This document shows, one piece after another, positions 1 to 11,888 of a stretch of 64,000 nt of DNA. Made by a program: the position numbers and the translations under genes. Location of the stretch: contig WPIO01000068.1 of the NCBI GenBank assembly GCA_009760855.2, positions 1,816,501-1,880,500 of the forward strand, read 5' to 3'. A model generated the notes under the pieces. The model made no database searches and was not told where the DNA came from. It saw only the letters and a program-made list of their open reading frames with translations. Position 1 is the stretch's first letter. Each line of letters opens with the position of its first letter. This DNA comes from Cristatella mucedo (lineage: Eukaryota > Bryozoa > Phylactolaemata > Cristatellidae).

Positions 1-810
1 AGCGTGAGCGAATCATGGCGCAGCGCAACAGTCTGCTAACCCTCTGCCCTCCTCTTCCTCCTCTTCTACTGCCCCCCCCCCGAACGGCTTCGCTTTCCGA
101 GAACTGCATGCATGGCCGGGGCAGGCCCGGGCAGCCAGCGACCAGGGCCTTTCGATGGGTACCCTCATCCTGCAACGCTTGTCGCAGGCTGCAGCTGCTC
201 GAAGTTGGCAGCGGCCGCCCACAGATTCGAGCAGGTAAGCAGGAGGCGAGCTGCTAAATCCCTGCCGCAAGACTAGCAGCTGAGCTGGTGACCAGGTTTG
301 GGCATGCTATGGTTCGGGTTCAACGTGCAGCAGACCATCAATGTCGTCGTCACAGCTGAAGAACATGACATCCGGTGGCATGGATAGCCATTCTTAAGCT
401 GCCTTAATTGCTATCCGAAAACTCCCTTGCTTTGCTGCAGGCAGTAATAAACAGCTAAAGATCTAATTGGAAAGTGAAAGTAATGCAGAAAATGGCAAAC
501 ACCGGCCACGTGGCCATGCGGTGATAGGGAATTGTTAACGGGTATGAAGTTAGATAAGAGACAGAAGAAGTCCAGTCAGGTTTTTACAGTTCAGCAAAGA
601 AATAAGAGAAAAAAGACTAGGACAGCACAAACCTAGCTCGATGATCACGCGAGCAGAAGAGTGCCAGCAAAGCCCGATGGGAGCAGCAATTATGCAAGAC
701 ATAAAGGGCAGCACGTCGATGCTGTCAACGACCAAACAAAAAAGCTTTGCTCTCTGTTTAGACAAGGCACCATATGTCTCAAAAAATCCAGCACATGACA
801 ATTAGACAAC

Positions 811-811
<1 letters not shown>

Positions 812-882
<71 letters not shown>

Positions 883-922
883 CAGACAGACAGACAGAGA
901 AGAGACAGACAGACAGACAGAG

Positions 923-965
<43 letters not shown>
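812..965. repeat. (GA)n array with (GACA)n core
   Basis: About 150 bp of GA dinucleotides interrupted near 882-925 by GACA tetranucleotides. Long serine/leucine reading frames over it are artefacts. Confidence 0.95.
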
Positions 966-966
<1 letters not shown>

Positions 967-1832
967 ATAGGTCTGGCATAACAACCTTTGAGCCTGGCCA
1001 CTGACTTCGAACGAGAGATCGCTCGCGAAATAGAAAGCAGAGATAAGCAAGGGTTATGAAGACATAACATGCTGGGGTCAAAAGTATGGTTGGATTGCTT
1101 CGGCTTTGCGTTAATTGCCAAGGGCATGCTGACTTCCGGTATGATTACTCGCAGTCAAAATAGTCTCCTAACCAAGGCAGGGAAACAGTAGAATATGTCA
1201 CAAACCCAACGAGGGTGACAGTAGCAGCAGGGCCAATCTCATGCAATCCACTCCAGTGGCTTGCGGTATTGGCAGGGCTATACTGCAATCGATTGCACTT
1301 GATCAAGCAATGGCACGAGCTTGTGTGGGCATACTTGAGCGATAGCTAGGGTAATAAGCAATCCAGCTTCGTGCACTCGATGATTTTTGGTGGATTTGTG
1401 GCGGATTGGGGTACTGGTCAGCATCTTCCCAGCCCATATGCACGAGAACCACAAGGCCGACGGCATGAAAGTTGGTGGGTACATTATAACGACAATGTAC
1501 TGTAATGTTAACTGTGAACAACAATAAATGCGATCTTTGCATCGGCGATATCATGTCGACTTTTCCTTAATTATAGTGGATTTCAGTGGACTAGGATGGA
1601 TTTCGGTATTCACTGCATCCGGTTGAGCAGTAAAGCTTCAGACTGGCAATCGGAGTCGGTGAAAGGTGCATCTCACTAAACAAGCCAAACAACGTGCTAG
1701 CAAGTCATCTCACACTCTTCAACCGATGCCTCCAAGTATGGTGGATCAGAAAAATAGACCTCCGAGCATCTACTAGTAGCTGAGCATATACTTGGTGGTG
1801 TATACCCCTCTGCCAGCCCTATTTGTCATGGT

Positions 1833-1952
<120 letters not shown>

Positions 1953-2683
1953 CCATTCCCAGAGAGTCTAATACTTGCAACTGCTCACGTGATCCTACAC
2001 ATAGCTAATAACACTGGCAGCCTGGCAACATGATGGAATTGAGATGTAATTTAGCGCTAATTATCTGAAAGAGCTGAGACACTTGCTTCACATGTGCAGC
2101 TGTACAGCATGGCTGCTAACTTCTTCCTAAGACCACTGTGGAAGAAGAGTTCATCGTGGTGTCGAGGCATCGAGATAAACTCGAACGATATATGAGGGTA
2201 CGTGCAACAAGAGTAGGAAAACGATTGCATTAGAAAAGGGTCCCTGTACAGGTTTGCTAAGGACGGCGAAACACAGGTAAGAGAAGATGATTGCCTGCGA
2301 AGTAAGAAGGTTGGCTTCCACAACTCCCAAAACTAGCCAGGGATATCCTTCCTTTGCTGAAGGAATGACAAGAACTCTTGGGTTTGGGCAAGTGCAGTCA
2401 GCCAAACTGAGAGCACGTGGTAAAGGAAGTGCACCAACAGGAACCATGAGCCGGAAGCAAAGATCGAATCGTACGAGGAGAACGCTAGCACCATCTTTTG
2501 GCAGTTTCTGCAACCTCGGCGGGCGTACGACAAGGCTCTCGGCGGTCGATCAACACGGGCAGGCCGTGCAGAACGCCTACGAGCAACCACAAAGGCTGGT
2601 CGGAAGTGAACGTTTGCAGTCTAGCGAGCGAGACCGAGCGGCCAATGAGCATGACAGGCAGGAGGACGAGGAGGGGCTCTCAC

Positions 2684-2849
2684 CGGAATCTGCTGCGGCA
2701 GGCGACTGTTCGAGGTGATCGTGCTTGAGCTTGTGGTAGCGAGCGCGTTCCTGCTTCAGTGCAAACTCGAGCATCTTGATCCTCCTCACCAGATCTTGCT
2801 TCAGGTTCTCCTGACCCTTCCTCTCCGCCTGCAGGAAGGCTATTCGCGC
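2684..2849 (-). CDS. STRN: Striatin exon 2 (coiled coil)
   Basis: The acceptor is GTAG before GCGCGA. The reading frame opens with ARIAFLQAERKGQENLK and continues through KMLEFALKQERARYHKLKH, a heptad-rich coiled coil. The donor is G/GTGAGA. Confidence 0.9.
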
Positions 2850-3691
2850 CTACAGCGACGAGCGCGAGATAAACGGCTTCGTTCGCAGGCCCCACTCAGA
2901 GACCTGGGAGGGGATAGCCGGTGGAGCCGCTGGGGGGGGTGGGGCAAACCGGCGACCAACGCCGCCCGGCCGCACGCACGGGTAAAGGAACACATAAGTC
3001 GGCCTCGCTGGCGCCAGAGCTTCCCTCGCGCGCGATCGCGCTTGACGGGCCATTGGGCTTGACCGGCGCCCGATGGCAATGACCGGCGGCCAGCGAGCGG
3101 GCACCTGTGCGACCCGGCTCTGCGGCCCGGTGCTCTAGCCGGCCTCGGTGCATCGCGGCCGCCGCCAGCAGCGTCGGTTGCAACCAGCTCCGTCGCGCCC
3201 GCCGCCACGAGGCGCGGCCGGAAAAGGCGGAAATTCGATCGCAGCTCTGGCGTATAAAAAAACCTCGCGGCTCCGCCGCCGCCGCGAGCTCGAGTACGTG
3301 CCCCGGCGGTTAAGGCGCTCGCACCGACCAAGGAGGTCTGGCCGAGATCGTGGGCTCGAGCCCCGTCGCATATGTGAAGCGCCCGAATAGAGATTAAGTT
3401 CTCTTACGGCGCTATACAAATGAATCGCATATATACCTGCAGCTCGGCGCGCTCGACCAGCCACTGCGAACGATCCGTCTCGAAGCGGGACCACTCGGCC
3501 TGGAGAAACTGCAATATGCCGGGCATGGTGTACGGGAATCTGTGTCCGTTCTCCTCCAAGCTGGATTTTGCATTCGTCACGTACGCCGAGCTCGGGCCCA
3601 TATGCCCCCGGTCGTCAGCCGAGACGCCTATGTCGGCTATCATTCTCCCTCCGCCGCCATTGGAGAATTCGGATGTCAATACTGAGCCCAT
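2684..3691 (-). CDS. STRN: Striatin, N-terminal part (exons 1-2; gene continues off the left edge)
   Basis: Striatins are scaffolds of the STRIPAK complex that hold PP2A A/C subunits and kinases together. Two exons are visible. Exon 1 (3691-3437, 85 codons) carries PGILQFLQAEWSRF; residues 62-70 (FLQAEWSRF) match the aromatic caveolin-binding motif of striatins. Exon 2 (2849-2684) continues in phase 0 with the coiled coil, including RRIKMLEFALKQERARYHKL, the PP2A-binding and dimerisation region. Both splice sites are GT-AG, and exon 2 ends in phase 1. The ATG at 3691 was chosen because the N-terminus after it looks like coding sequence, while the in-frame extension to 3826 is Arg/Ala-rich and resembles GC-rich 5'UTR. 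The calmodulin-binding segment and WD40 repeats would lie further left; I found no later exon between 1 and 2683. Identification rests on recalled family sequence. Confidence 0.9.
3298..3432 (+). mobile_element. SINE1 copy 1 (tRNA-derived)
   Basis: Has the A-box-like GGTTAAGGCGCTCGC, the B-box-like GGGCTCGAGCCCC, then the hairpin tail GAAGCGCC...AGAGATTAAGTTCTCT...GGCGCTAT and ACAAATGAAT. It is antisense in striatin intron 1 and stops a few bases from the exon 1 splice donor. Confidence 0.85.
3437..3691 (-). CDS. STRN: Striatin exon 1
   Basis: ATG at 3691-3689. The exon ends with GAGCTGCAG before a GTATAT donor, in phase 0. It holds the Gly-rich leader and the caveolin-binding motif. Confidence 0.88.
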
Positions 3692-4310
3692 TTTCTCTTT
3701 ATTTATCTCAACCGATCTCCCCCGCCCCCGCGCGCTTCCGGCGCACCCGGCGGCCGCTTGGCACGCCGATGTTCTGCTGCGATTATTCCGTTCACACCGC
3801 CTTCGCATCGGAAAACTAAACATCACGTCTCTCGTGGTCTCGTGCGTCTCAACCGCAGCGATTCCGGCAGCCGCCTAGTTCGCCCGGGAGCTAACGCCGC
3901 CGCGCCGCCGCTGCGCCGCCGCCGCTCACGCACCGCTTGACCCTGCAAGAAAGCGTCTCTCAAGTGCGCGGTGCCTGCAGGCGCGTTGCTTGCAAGTTGC
4001 GCGCAGACATTTTTTTCGACAGTAGCCACTGAGAAGACGCCGTGCACGGCAACAAAGGGGCGCAGTCCCGCGTTCCGCCACTACATCCGCTCCCGAGCGG
4101 CTCTGCTTGCGGCCGCGGCCGTAGCCTGACGAGCGAGCTGCACGGCGCGACGAGCGGAGAGAGGCGAGCAGAGATCGGTGGCCGCCGCCGCCGCGCGGGC
4201 CCATCTCGGCGGCGGCGGCGGCGGCGGGCACCCCGGGCATTCGACCTCGCCATCGACGCGCTGGCTATAGAATGGGAATACTGTAGCGCCCTGCTGGCCT
4301 TGGCTGAATT
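3692..4310. other. GC-rich, CpG-rich region upstream of striatin
   Basis: Immediately 5' of the striatin start codon on its strand, very rich in CpG and GGC/GCC runs (for example 4180-4230). Likely 5'UTR and promoter; no TATA box was identified. Confidence 0.5.
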
Positions 4311-4631
4311 TTAGCGAGAACAAGAGCTGTTCGGCGGCGGGCTAGAACTCCTTAGTCCTGGAGCAGTGAGCCAGAGAGGATCGTCAGTGCGGTTAGGGAT
4401 CAAGGGCTTCAGAGCAAGCCAGGAAGCTCTGAGACCAGCGGTGGCGACTAGGCCTTTAGAATTGGTCCGATACTCGCGGAAGCTACTGATGGATGTTGGC
4501 TGGCCTGTCAACCTCTGCCTTCACTCGTTCCAAGAAAAAATCGTCTGGAACCCATTCGCCATTCAAGCTGGACAGAGGTGCCCTTCCAGTGGCCTGGGGA
4601 CGGTATCAATTCCTTACCGTAATGGGCCAAG

Positions 4632-5350
4632 GTGTCGGGCCCAATACCACTAAGCTCTTGCCTCAAGAGTCGAGCGACGCTCGCTCTTGGTCTTTGGTCT
4701 CTTCTGGTCTTTTGGTCTTCTGTCCGGCTCTGCGCTTCGACGCCGTCGGACTCGTTTCTCTGAAAGCGAGGGAGGAGGGCGGGCTGTTCGCCGGCGATTG
4801 ACGGAACAGGACGAGACAGCGCTAGGAGGATTCGGTGGACTCCACCGAATACGGTCGTATCGCATCCGAGCTGGCATTTTATGTTTCTTTTGTGTTTTGT
4901 GTGTGCGCGCTTGCACGTGGTCTCGGCATAAGGATTTGCCGGTGCGAGCTAGACGTAGTTGGCGTGTGTGGAGTCCTAGTTCTCCGGTTAGGGTTTAGGC
5001 TCCAGTTCGAGCTCTGTCTATTTGGGTCGTTCCCCACTATAGACGTAAGTAGCTTCAGTGTGGAGAAGTATTCCCTCCGCAAGAGTGCTTAATTTGGCGT
5101 GTGTGGGGTATTCCTTCCGCACAGGTGGAAACGGAGTCCTAGTTCTCCGGTGAGGGTTTAGGCTCCGGTTCGCGCTCAGTGTGGAGGATTATTCCCTCCG
5201 CAAGAGTGTTGGTGCTGTTGAGAACGTGCGAGGAGTGTAGAGATAAAACTGAGCTAGACGCGCAGCGACTTTGTGCGCTTGCGAATAAAGCTCAGTAAAA
5301 TCCCCCAATTTGTGTGTCTCGCTTTCCAATTCACGCCGCGGACTCACGAG
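4632..5350 (+). repeat. Internally repetitive, LTR-like block
   Basis: Holds a 37-bp motif (GAGTCCTAGTTCTCCGG...) at 4971 and again at 5134, and a 32-bp motif (CAGTGTGGAG...) at 5056 and again at 5177. AATAAA lies at 5284-5289, followed by a T/G-rich stretch. The layout resembles the R/U5 part of a solo LTR, but I found no clear TG...CA ends, primer-binding site or coding sequence, so this is tentative. Confidence 0.3.
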
Positions 5351-5742
5351 CCCCTTTAGTGACGGTAAGCAGGTCAGCGCCAGAAACGCTAGTTTCGTGG
5401 CGGCCAGCTTGTTGCGCGTAGGCGCGCACCGAATGGCATTAGGCGCAAGGCTACGCCGCTAGGTAAGCGGCAGGTCAAGCCTACACCGCCGCGCCTTCGG
5501 CGTTTCAGATACGGACGCGAGCGTCTCAGCCGCCGCCGCCGCCGCCGAGGAACGGCTGGTAGACGGCGGCGCGCTCTCCCCACCCCCCTTCCTCCAGCGC
5601 TTCCTCTGCGCTGCTGCGTGCGTCGCGAAGTCAGCTTCAGTCGACTATCCGTCGTGCGTGCGACAGACGCAACAGCGCGCGTGCAGCGGCGGCGAGCGAG
5701 CGAAGCTCGTGCGGCGGCTAACTCCTCCCGGATGCTGCTCTA

Positions 5743-5818
<76 letters not shown>

Positions 5819-8049
5819 GGAAAAGGGGAAGCTGGCAAGAAAGATGTTGAGAATTGAAAGTCTTGAAAAAGCTAGGAAACGGAAGTTATTGGCCCAGAAA
5901 GCACATGTAATCGAGAATCAAGCGCAACCGAAATTTGCAGCGCCTAGAAAAGCTTCAGCTTTCTTTGGGCACTACCGAAATTGCCTGCTAATATTATTAT
6001 TATTACCATTTTACTGTTAGGCTGTGAAACTGACGGTCTTCATTGGACATTGAAAGCATGGTCATGCACGCTTCATTAGCTGTGAGACTTTCCCTGCTGC
6101 CTAAATGAGTGCGATTTTTTCAAGTTCGTTAGTGTTTAGCAAGTTGAAAAATTTCTCATTGTGAATCTTTATCCTTCTATACGGTGCATCCAAAAGGCAG
6201 CAAAGTATCTCGTGATTTCTCTTCCCGCGACGCCCGCAAAGTTAGCATAGCCGACAAAGTTGTAACCCTCTTGGTCAATCTTTCCGATGACGTTCTTACG
6301 AAAGGCACGTGTCTATAGGACGCTCATTCAAGGCCCAACGTGTAGAGTAAGCATTTCCCAGCATGCTCCTCCTGTCTCAGTTCTTGCAGCGCGCCCCCAT
6401 TATGAACACACGACTGCGCGTCAAATTTCGAAGCTTAGCATGCAAGACGCTTGTATCAGGGACGTAAGTTCTGGATGCGGTAGCCAAACTTCGACCTCGA
6501 GATTCGCTGCGAAAGGTAAAGGAATTTTCTTCGGAAAAGCTCTTTAGCCCCTCGACCTGACACACTTGCTCGTACAATTCTCAATATTATCTTCACTGTT
6601 AATCGCAATGTCTTTAATATAGCCCCCTAAAAGAGCTTAGCATCTATTTAAGGCGATTTAGAACTCGCTGCACGAGAAGCAGCAGCAAATAGTCAAAGTG
6701 AAAGTAAAGCATCTCATGCTAGGACAAGCGTGCAAAAGCACAGAGAAGACTGCCGCTGCCGTTTGTGCGACCAGCGCTTAGTGACGCTCACGCAATAATG
6801 CGCAGGCAAGCAAATAATAATTAATAATAATAATTCACTTGATAAGCAAACAAAGGTGGAAAACGACAGGTCCGCAGGCGCGCTATACAAAATAACCTCG
6901 ATTGCGCCGCATTCATTCAAACTAGGTGGTAGGTGCAGTGTATAGCGGACAGATTTTAAGCTTCTTTCATCTTAATACTAGAAAGTGACGGAGGTGACGC
7001 GGCGATGTCGGTCGGTTCCGTGCACTCCAAACTTTTACCTTAGCACTTTTTTCAAACTGTTCACTCGAGCTGTTAGTTTGACTTGCATTATTTCGGAAAA
7101 AGCTTCGTGCCATCTTGGAGAGCCGTCAGAAGCTCTTTGCTGAAAACGCGAACCGTGAGCCTCCGCCCAGACATCAAAGTCTCGGTAAATTCGCACGTTC
7201 GTTTGGCGCCGAGCGCCCTGAAGGCGGGCCGCCGGCTCGGCCAGGCAAGCCTCGTTAAACCTGGCTAAAAATAATCTCCCAATATGTCTTGCCGACCTAT
7301 TTGCCAGCTCTAAAAATACGATTCTCATTGGAAAAGCAAGACCGAGACGTTCACACCGAAGGCGCACCGCTCCATCTTGCTGCATTTCTTGTGCATAAAT
7401 ATTCAATACGTGCTGGACCCTTTGAGAACCACCTTTATTCTACGATGCCGATCTATGCTCCGCCGAGAGCGCCGCCGCAACGTGTAGACTTTCAGATTCC
7501 ACAATCGTAGTTCTTATATTATCAATTATGTTATCAATATATACAATTGTAGTTATTATATTTATAGTCATTATATTATTATATTAATATATTATTATTA
7601 TTCTTATATTATCACGCCCCGATAGCCTCCTTCCTGGAATCGCCACAGGAGACAAGTGGCTGGACGCCGGGGCGAACGCGTTGTTGCCCGCTTACGCTCC
7701 ACCTCACTCCATAGAGCCGACGCTGCCGTCGTGAAGCGATCTACGACCGTCGCGAGCGGCGGCGGCCACGCCGCCGCCGCCGCCTGCAGCCGCTACCCGC
7801 AGCCGCCGGCGGTGAGCGGCGCGTGGCCGGAGGTTTTCTCGCTCGCGCGGCCTCGCTTGTGTCAACCGATTGAAAGTCCGACGAAGGACAGCGCGAGAAT
7901 CGCACCGATCCCGCCTCGAGCCCGATGAGCGTCCATTTGCACCTCCCGATAACGCGACCCGTCGCTCGCTGTCCGCTTTGAGTCGCGGACACGTGACTGC
8001 GTGGGACGAGCTGCTCTGGAGGAAAATGCCAACCGCCACAGTCAGGTGA
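5351..8049. other. Unassigned intergenic region
   Basis: GC-rich at 5350-5820 and 7620-8030, AT-richer between, with an AT/TTA-rich stretch at 7510-7610. No gene or known transposon was recognised. The frame after the GCC array (to about 6020) is open but not recognisable. Confidence 0.4.
5743..5816. repeat. (GCC)n trinucleotide array
   Basis: About 24 GCC units. The surrounding GC-rich open frame encodes poly-Ala or poly-Pro depending on frame. I cannot show that it is translated. Confidence 0.95.
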
Positions 8050-8217
8050 CTAGCACTCGGCTTCTTAGTCCCATGGGTAAAGTGCTCGCTTTGCGCGCGA
8101 CCCAGTGGTGGTTTCGATTCCTGCCGCTGTCGGTCGTTTATTGTGAGCTGCAGGCGGTGTTGACAGGTGTTGGCGGTGTGCCGTGGCTGCTCCTGTACAA
8201 ACGAGGCTGCTGAATCA
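8050..8217 (+). mobile_element. SINE2 copy 1 (tRNA-derived)
   Basis: Has the A-box-like GGGTAAAGTGCTCGC, the B-box-like GGTTTCGATTCCTG, a CGTTTATTG segment, and the family tail ending ACAAACGAGGCTGCTGAATCA. Related to copies at 35930, 48143 and the tail at 33990. Confidence 0.7.
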
Positions 8218-8429
8218 GAAAGCTTTTAATAGGATGCTCATATTTATGACAGCACTGCACCTCAACTTACGAAGCAACAGGTCACATCTTCACCAATAGC
8301 CGGACAGAAAAGGCATGTAGTATAATTATAACTAAACATTTGAAGAGACTAAATATTTGAACAATATGTGACACCCAATAAATGTAACACCTTCTGAGAA
8401 TAAAAATCTGGCAATGCTTCGTTAGATTT

Positions 8430-8673
8430 CATTCATTGGCTCAAGCCTATCTCTCAGATCTACTCCCCAACCAGGCCAAGTATCGTACCACCCCCTTTTC
8501 GGAATCTAACAGTTTACCATAGGCATTCCTATCTCAGTGGGAGACTCCAGAGTATTGACGTGAGTCGACAAAGATCATCTGAAGTACCTCTGAAATATGG
8601 AGTACCTCAGGGCTCAGTGCTAGGTCCGGTTCATTTCACGGTTTATACTCTCCCTCTTGTTGATGTGATTGCC
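8430..8673 (+). mobile_element. LINE A fragments, plus strand (left part of a split host copy)
   Basis: 8430-8520 encodes a piece of the RT C-terminus (YLSDLLPNQAKYRTT). 8526-8673 encodes a mid-RT piece with [10 protein letters not shown]. The second piece stops exactly where the minus-strand element begins, and the host copy resumes near 11889. Confidence 0.8.
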
Positions 8674-9081
8674 AATAATAATAATAATAATAATATTGCA
8701 CTTGATAAAGCGCCCGCAGAGAACTTAATCTCTCTCTAGGCACTTTACATTTGCTGCAAAGTGATACGCAATAGAATAGTAAGTAACATAATGCTTGAAA
8801 ATCAAACAAAATGAAAACATGGTTAGGGGTTTGCATGCACTGGGTCAGCATGCAAATGTGGTTAGTGGCAGCATGAACAGTGTCAGCACGCATAAGCACA
8901 TAGAGGACGAATCACAAGGACCCACTAAATGCTGTCCTAAATAGGTATGTTTTTAAGTTTCTTTTAAATGTGGTCAGGTCAGGGGATGTTCTGATGCAGG
9001 TCGGGAGGGAGTTCCAGGCTGTGGGAGCATACGAGCTAAATGCACGGTCTCCAAAGGATTTAAGGTTTGTATGAGGTATTT

Positions 9082-10356
9082 CTAGACTGTTGGATTCCGA
9101 AAAGCAGGTGGTAAGATGCTTGGCCTGATGGGGTAGTATATCTGACAGATAGGCTGGAGCCATAGAAAGAAGGGACCTAAAAGTGAGCGACAAAACCTTG
9201 CGTCAATCCGTTGCTTGACTGGTAGCCAGTGCAGGTCGGCGAGAAGTGGAGTAATGTGGCACCTGCGACGCTCACGACAGACAAGCCTAGCTGCAGAGTT
9301 TTGCACCAGCTGCAATCGCCTGATCGCACATGCTGGGAGGCCAGTAAGCAGTGAGTTGCAGAAGTCGAGACGGGATGTCACGAATGCATGGACCAACTTG
9401 GACGTGGTATCTTTATCTAAACAAGTCCGAATTTTAGCAATGTTATGAAGCTGAAAATAGGCGGATTTGACTGTGGAGCTGATATGGTCGTCTAACGAGA
9501 GGTCGCTTTGGAATATGACACCTAGATTTCGAGCTGATTCAACTGGAGATATGCTGGCAGAGCCAATTTTGAAAGTCAGCCTTTCCAATCTCTGGATCAC
9601 ACTGGGTTTGCCCATAACTAGTAAGTTAGCTTTATCATCGTTAAGTTTTAGAAAATTTGCTGCCATCCATGTGCGGATGTCATCAATGCATGCAGCAAGT
9701 GAGTTGAGAGAATTTGAGGTGCTCGAAGGCTGGGAGGGATCAAAGCAAAGGTACAACTGAGTGTCATCCGCATAGATGTGAAAGTCTAGATTGTGCTTGG
9801 CAATCACATCAGCAAGAGGCAGAGTATAAACTGTGAAAAGAACCGGACCTAGCACTGAGCCCTGAGGTACTCCATATTTCAGAGGTACTTCAGATGATTT
9901 TTGTCCATTCACTTCAATACTCTGGAGTCTCCCACTGAGATAGGACCTGAACCACTGCAGAGCAGTGCCAGTGATACCCAGGCGAGATGAGAGGTGCTCT
10001 AGAAGTACTTTGTGATCGATGGTATCAAAAGCTGCCGAAAGATCGAGCAAAACAAGAAGAGACACTCTACCCATGTCTGCATTCCTAAGTAGGTCGTTGT
10101 ATACCCGAAGCAATGCTGACTCTGTGGAGTGATTAGCTCTAAAGCCAGACTGGAACTTACTAGCAAGGTGTGAGGTTTCGATATAGGAGTTAGGCTGGTC
10201 CGCCACGACCCGTTCCAGTGTCTTTGATAGGAATGGTAGAAGGGAAACTGGGCGGTAGTTGCTCAAGTTCTCTTGGTCCAGTGTAGCTTTCTTGAGAAGT
10301 GGCCTGACTACAGCTTTTTTGAAAGGTGCTGGGACATGACCTGAGGCTAATGACAT
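9082..10356 (-). pseudogene. LINE A reverse transcriptase ORF (frameshifted)
   Basis: 424 codons. Conserved RT blocks: [33 protein letters not shown] and YADDTQLY, followed by the thumb/C-terminal block with LDFCNSLL. After KQRID the frame shifts; the true C-terminus continues in the frame at 9193-8912. Confidence 0.88.
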
Positions 10357-10472
10357 ATTAATTATGTTAGTTATGCATGGCAGCAGCAGATCAATGCAAC
10401 GTAGGAGCAGGACAGTGGGAATAGGGTCCAGAGGACTTGGTGTCTTCTTTGATCGAGATACGAGCTTTACGA

Positions 10473-11888
10473 CTAGACCCTAGTGACCTGCTTAAATGCA
10501 GACATTGAGGTGCAGCCAGGAACCGAGGAACAGCATTCGAGTGGGGAGGTTGTCATCGCAGGGATGGATTCCCTGATCTTGTCTATCTTCTGCACAAAGA
10601 ATCGAGAGAAGCGATCGGCTAGATCATCATTAGGATCATCAGGTAAGGAGCTAATCTGGGAACGGTTGAGGAGATGGTTTACTGTCGACATCAGCATTTT
10701 TGGATTGTACATCTGTGATTCAACAACGTTTTTATAAAAACTAGACTTAGCCTTTGCAAGGATCGATTGGTACAACCTACAGTAGTCTTCATATGCCTGT
10801 CGATGGACAGTTAGTCCGGATCTTTTGTATGCTTTTTCAAGCTTTCGTTTAGTAGACTTGGCTGGTTTAATGTCTGCGGTAAACCATAGGCCGTCTGGGC
10901 GGGGGCGCACAGTGCGCTTTGTCAGAGGGGCAAACTCGTCTAGCGTGTCAGCTAGTGTCGTGTTGAAGCTATCTACCAATGATGACAGATCGGAGGGAGG
11001 ATTGAGCAACAGACGTGAAGCAGATATTCTCGCACGGACAGCATCGATGTCAAGGGTCTTGAGGTTTCGCGATTCACAGGTTATTTTAGAGGAGGATGTG
11101 GGCACACACTGTAGATTGAAGGAGATCTGCATGTGGTCAGATGAGCATGATTTGGTAATAATTGGTGATGACAAAGTGCAGTTATATGAGAAAATCTGGT
11201 CGAGCGTGTGACCCTTGATGTGGGTAGGGCCATGCACATGAGCCACAAGAGACAATGAGTCAGTCAATGCATGAAATTCGGTACTGAAAGTGTCAGATAA
11301 GTTATCAAAGTGAACGTTGAAATCACCCATTACGAGGAAGCATCGATTTCTTGCACACAGAATCGAAATGAGATCGGAGAAATCTGAGATAAAGGAGGAT
11401 TTGGTACCTGGTGGGCGATAGACTACTGCCACTATCGGTAGCTTGTTTTCGGGTGAGACCAGGACAATTGATTCAAAAGACTGCTTCGAGGGTACCGCAA
11501 ATGGCTTGAAGTTGGATTTTGAGAGCACGACAATAGCAACTCCACCTCCAGTTCTGATTGATCTAGGGGTGTGAAAGAACGAGTAACCAGATGGAGTTGC
11601 GTCTTTAATTGTCGGACAGTTTATCGATTTCAGCCAAGTTTCAGTTAGGGCGAGCAGGTCGATACCATTTTCAGAAATAAGGTCGCTTATTACTAGAGGT
11701 TTATTGCACATTGAGCGAGGATTCCAAAGGCAAGCGTTAAGTCTGGCCGATGGGGTTACAACAGGCTTGATGACCACTAAGTTTGAGGAATTTACAGTGA
11801 CGCATGTGGGGGAGCGTGCTGAGCGGTTCGAGACAAGGCTAGGAATACCGAACGAGCTGGTACTCAGCTTGCAGGTTCCTGTTGTCAT
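10473..11888 (-). pseudogene. LINE A endonuclease domain ORF (interrupted)
   Basis: 471 codons. The EN fold motifs begin about 48 residues in (LNACLWNPRSMCNK) and include ETWL, YRPPG, GDFNVHF and SSDH, as in L2/CR1 endonucleases. It stops before the RT, whereas intact L2 elements read through in one ORF. Confidence 0.85.

Noticed and set aside
100-232. Possible plus-strand 5' exon with ATG at 113 and GTAAGC donor
   Set aside because: GC-rich frame with no recognisable protein, lying inside the striatin gene on the other strand; unsupported.
812-1127. Long Ser/Leu-rich reading frames across the GA array
   Set aside because: They come from dinucleotide repeats, which lack stops in some frames; no start context or flanking exon supports coding.
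6000-6012. ATTATTATTATT at 6000 as a LINE A tail
   Set aside because: No hairpin upstream; a simple repeat only.
5658-6020. Poly-Pro/Ala protein over the GCC array
   Set aside because: The frame is open because of the repeat; the downstream Lys/Arg-rich part matches nothing and no splice structure is evident.
7100-7400. Open frames at 7035-7510
   Set aside because: Short, compositionally ordinary and without recognisable motifs.
10483-11211. Plus-strand frames inside the long LINE
   Set aside because: Antisense shadows of the endonuclease ORF.
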